Part shown: in pieces, positions 6,828 to 7,647 of the stretch
Layout of the letters: the number at the start of each line of letters is the position of its first letter
How positions within the stretch are numbered: the stretch's first letter is position 1
Origin: Verrucomicrobiales bacterium
Lineage (GTDB): Bacteria; Verrucomicrobiota; Verrucomicrobiia; Limisphaerales; UBA1096
DNA: 7,647 bases
Direction of reading: 5' to 3'
NCBI GenBank assembly: GCA_002721375.1
Contig: PBKH01000048.1
Location: 96,490-104,136 of the forward strand
Program-made: the position numbers and the translations under genes
Notes under the pieces: generated by a model
What the model was told of the DNA's origin: nothing
What the model saw: only the letters and a program-made list of their open reading frames with translations
Databases searched by the model: none

Positions 6828-7571
6828 GTGGAAAACCATGAGGAAAATCAGTTGGGTACGCCTATGTCCAAAGACAGCGAATCTGACGGGCAGATAAAGG
6901 GTCAGGAAACTTCCCAGTCTCAGGAACCAGAATCTTCGAGCGATCGAGGTTCCGAGTGCAACCACCCGGTATTCAGTGATGCTTCCTCAAATAGAACCGA
7001 CCATTTGAGTGAGTATAGTAAACAGGAAGAGTTTGTTAATCCAGTTCAGGAGAGGCGTAGTTTCGTTAAGTTTCTCTGTATGTTATTAGGCTCATTGGTT
7101 TGCTTGGTTCCGTTTGCAGCTGGGCTGAGGTCGTATTTGGATCCTTTGACCAAGCACAATCGTGGCCGACAGGGTGGGAAAGACGGATTTGTTCGGGTTA
7201 CTTCGATCGATGCGATTCCAGCAGACGGTAAGCCGGCCAAATTTACGGTTGTAGCCGATAAGATCGATGCTTGGAATCGTTTTCCGAATGTCAGTATCGG
7301 TGCTGTTTACCTTCGCCTCGTTAATGGTGTTCCGAAGGCCCTACATACCGTCTGTCCTCATTTGGGATGTTTTGTCGATTATCGTTCCGGTCGAAACGAT
7401 TTTTTTTGTCCATGCCACAATAGCAACTTCAAACTAGACGGTAGCATTGTCGAGGGTGTTAGCCCTCGACCGATGGATGCACTAGAAATTGAGGTTCGCA
7501 ACGAGACTGAGGTATGGGTCAAATTCCAGAATTTTCAGCCAGGCCACACCCATTCTGTTCCGGTCTCATGA
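6828..7571 (+). CDS. Rieske [2Fe-2S] protein of a bc-type quinol:cytochrome c oxidoreductase
   Basis: This is the high-potential iron-sulfur subunit of complex III, taking one electron from quinol and passing it to a c-type cytochrome outside the inner membrane. The 247-residue product has a polar, acidic, Ser-rich N-terminal tail (1-74). A Tat-like motif R76-R-S-F-V-K81 follows, then one membrane helix (about 82-100) and the Rieske fold. Box I is C176-P-H178-L-G-C181 and box II is C194-P-C196-H197-N-S-N-F. C176, H178, C194 and H197 would bind the cluster, and C181-C196 form the disulfide typical of bc/b6f Rieske proteins. Tat export with an uncleaved anchor is expected. The start is uncertain: GTG 6828 has no Shine-Dalgarno, and ATG 6864 (residue 13) is the alternative. 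The stop overlaps the cytochrome b start as ATGA, so the two are translationally coupled. The assignment is firm; naming it petA or qcrA would be arbitrary. Confidence 0.94.
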   Translation: MENHEENQLGTPMSKDSESDGQIKGQETSQSQEPESSSDRGSECNHPVFSDASSNRTDHLSEYSKQEEFVNPVQERRSFVKFLCMLLGSLVCLVPFAAGLRSYLDPLTKHNRGRQGGKDGFVRVTSIDAIPADGKPAKFTVVADKIDAWNRFPNVSIGAVYLRLVNGVPKALHTVCPHLGCFVDYRSGRNDFFCPCHNSNFKLDGSIVEGVSPRPMDALEIEVRNETEVWVKFQNFQPGHTHSVPVS

Positions 7572-7647
7572 GTGCTCTTCTGGACTGGCTTGATCACCGT
7601 ACCGGTATCCGCCGACTGACCCGCGAGGCTTTGTTTGAAAACATTCC
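7568..7647 (+). CDS. Cytochrome b of the bc-type complex, N-terminal fragment (cut by right edge)
   Basis: An ATG overlapping the Rieske stop (ATGA, four shared bases) opens a frame of 26 codons plus two bases, reaching the window edge. It reads MSALLDWLDHRTGIRRL and then TREALFENIP. WLD-x-RTG followed by a basic stretch and L-x-E-x-IP is the conserved N-terminal amphipathic segment of bc/b6f cytochrome b, just before the first membrane helix. The protein would carry the two b hemes and the quinol sites and pair with the Rieske subunit encoded upstream. Neither hemes nor transmembrane helices can be seen in so short a piece, so the call rests on this motif and on gene order. Whether it is a full-length or a split (b6/subunit IV) form cannot be told. 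Confidence 0.88.
   Translation, partial: MSALLDWLDHRTGIRRLTREALFENI

Overview
The window looks like a chromosomal core region of a respiring, probably Gram-negative bacterium with mid-range GC (about half, judged by eye). My best guess is the PVC superphylum, most likely Verrucomicrobiota. The reasons are a secreted DUF5060/DUF4038 glycosidase, start codons mostly without a good Shine-Dalgarno (including GTG starts), and a Rieske plus bc-type cytochrome b pair. This placement is inference from gene content, with no phylogenetic marker behind it. I see no phage, transposon, CRISPR, tRNA, rRNA or toxin-antitoxin genes.

Layout. At the left edge (1-165, minus) an open frame runs off the window and is probably the 5' end of an unrecognised gene. 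It diverges from a secreted glycoside-hydrolase-like protein (181-1881, plus). Three bases after that comes tilS, the tRNA(Ile) lysidine synthase (1885-3234, plus). thiH, a radical-SAM tyrosine lyase for the thiamin thiazole ring, faces it on the minus strand (3194-4405), and the last 41 bases of the two genes overlap. Divergent from thiH is a small gene for a 59-residue single-span membrane protein (4507-4686, plus) with a plausible sigma70-type promoter. A 112-base gap separates it from a convergent M3-family oligoendopeptidase (4799-6526, minus).

A divergent region of about 300 bases follows (6527-6827). It holds a 20-base near-perfect palindrome and, just before the next gene, two tiny frames with good ribosome binding sites. 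The window ends in a respiratory operon: a Rieske iron-sulfur protein with a Tat-type anchor (6828-7571), overlapping by ATGA the start of a bc/b6f-type cytochrome b (7568 to the edge).

Working together. Only the Rieske/cytochrome b pair forms a clear functional unit, the quinol-oxidising core of a bc-type complex III. The glycosidase and tilS are probably co-transcribed but have no obvious shared task. thiH stands apart from any other thiamin gene seen here. I found no convincing new multi-gene system. The items most worth a second look are the small membrane protein, the leader architecture of the Rieske gene, the Rieske cluster-binding residues, and the tilS/thiH antisense overlap.
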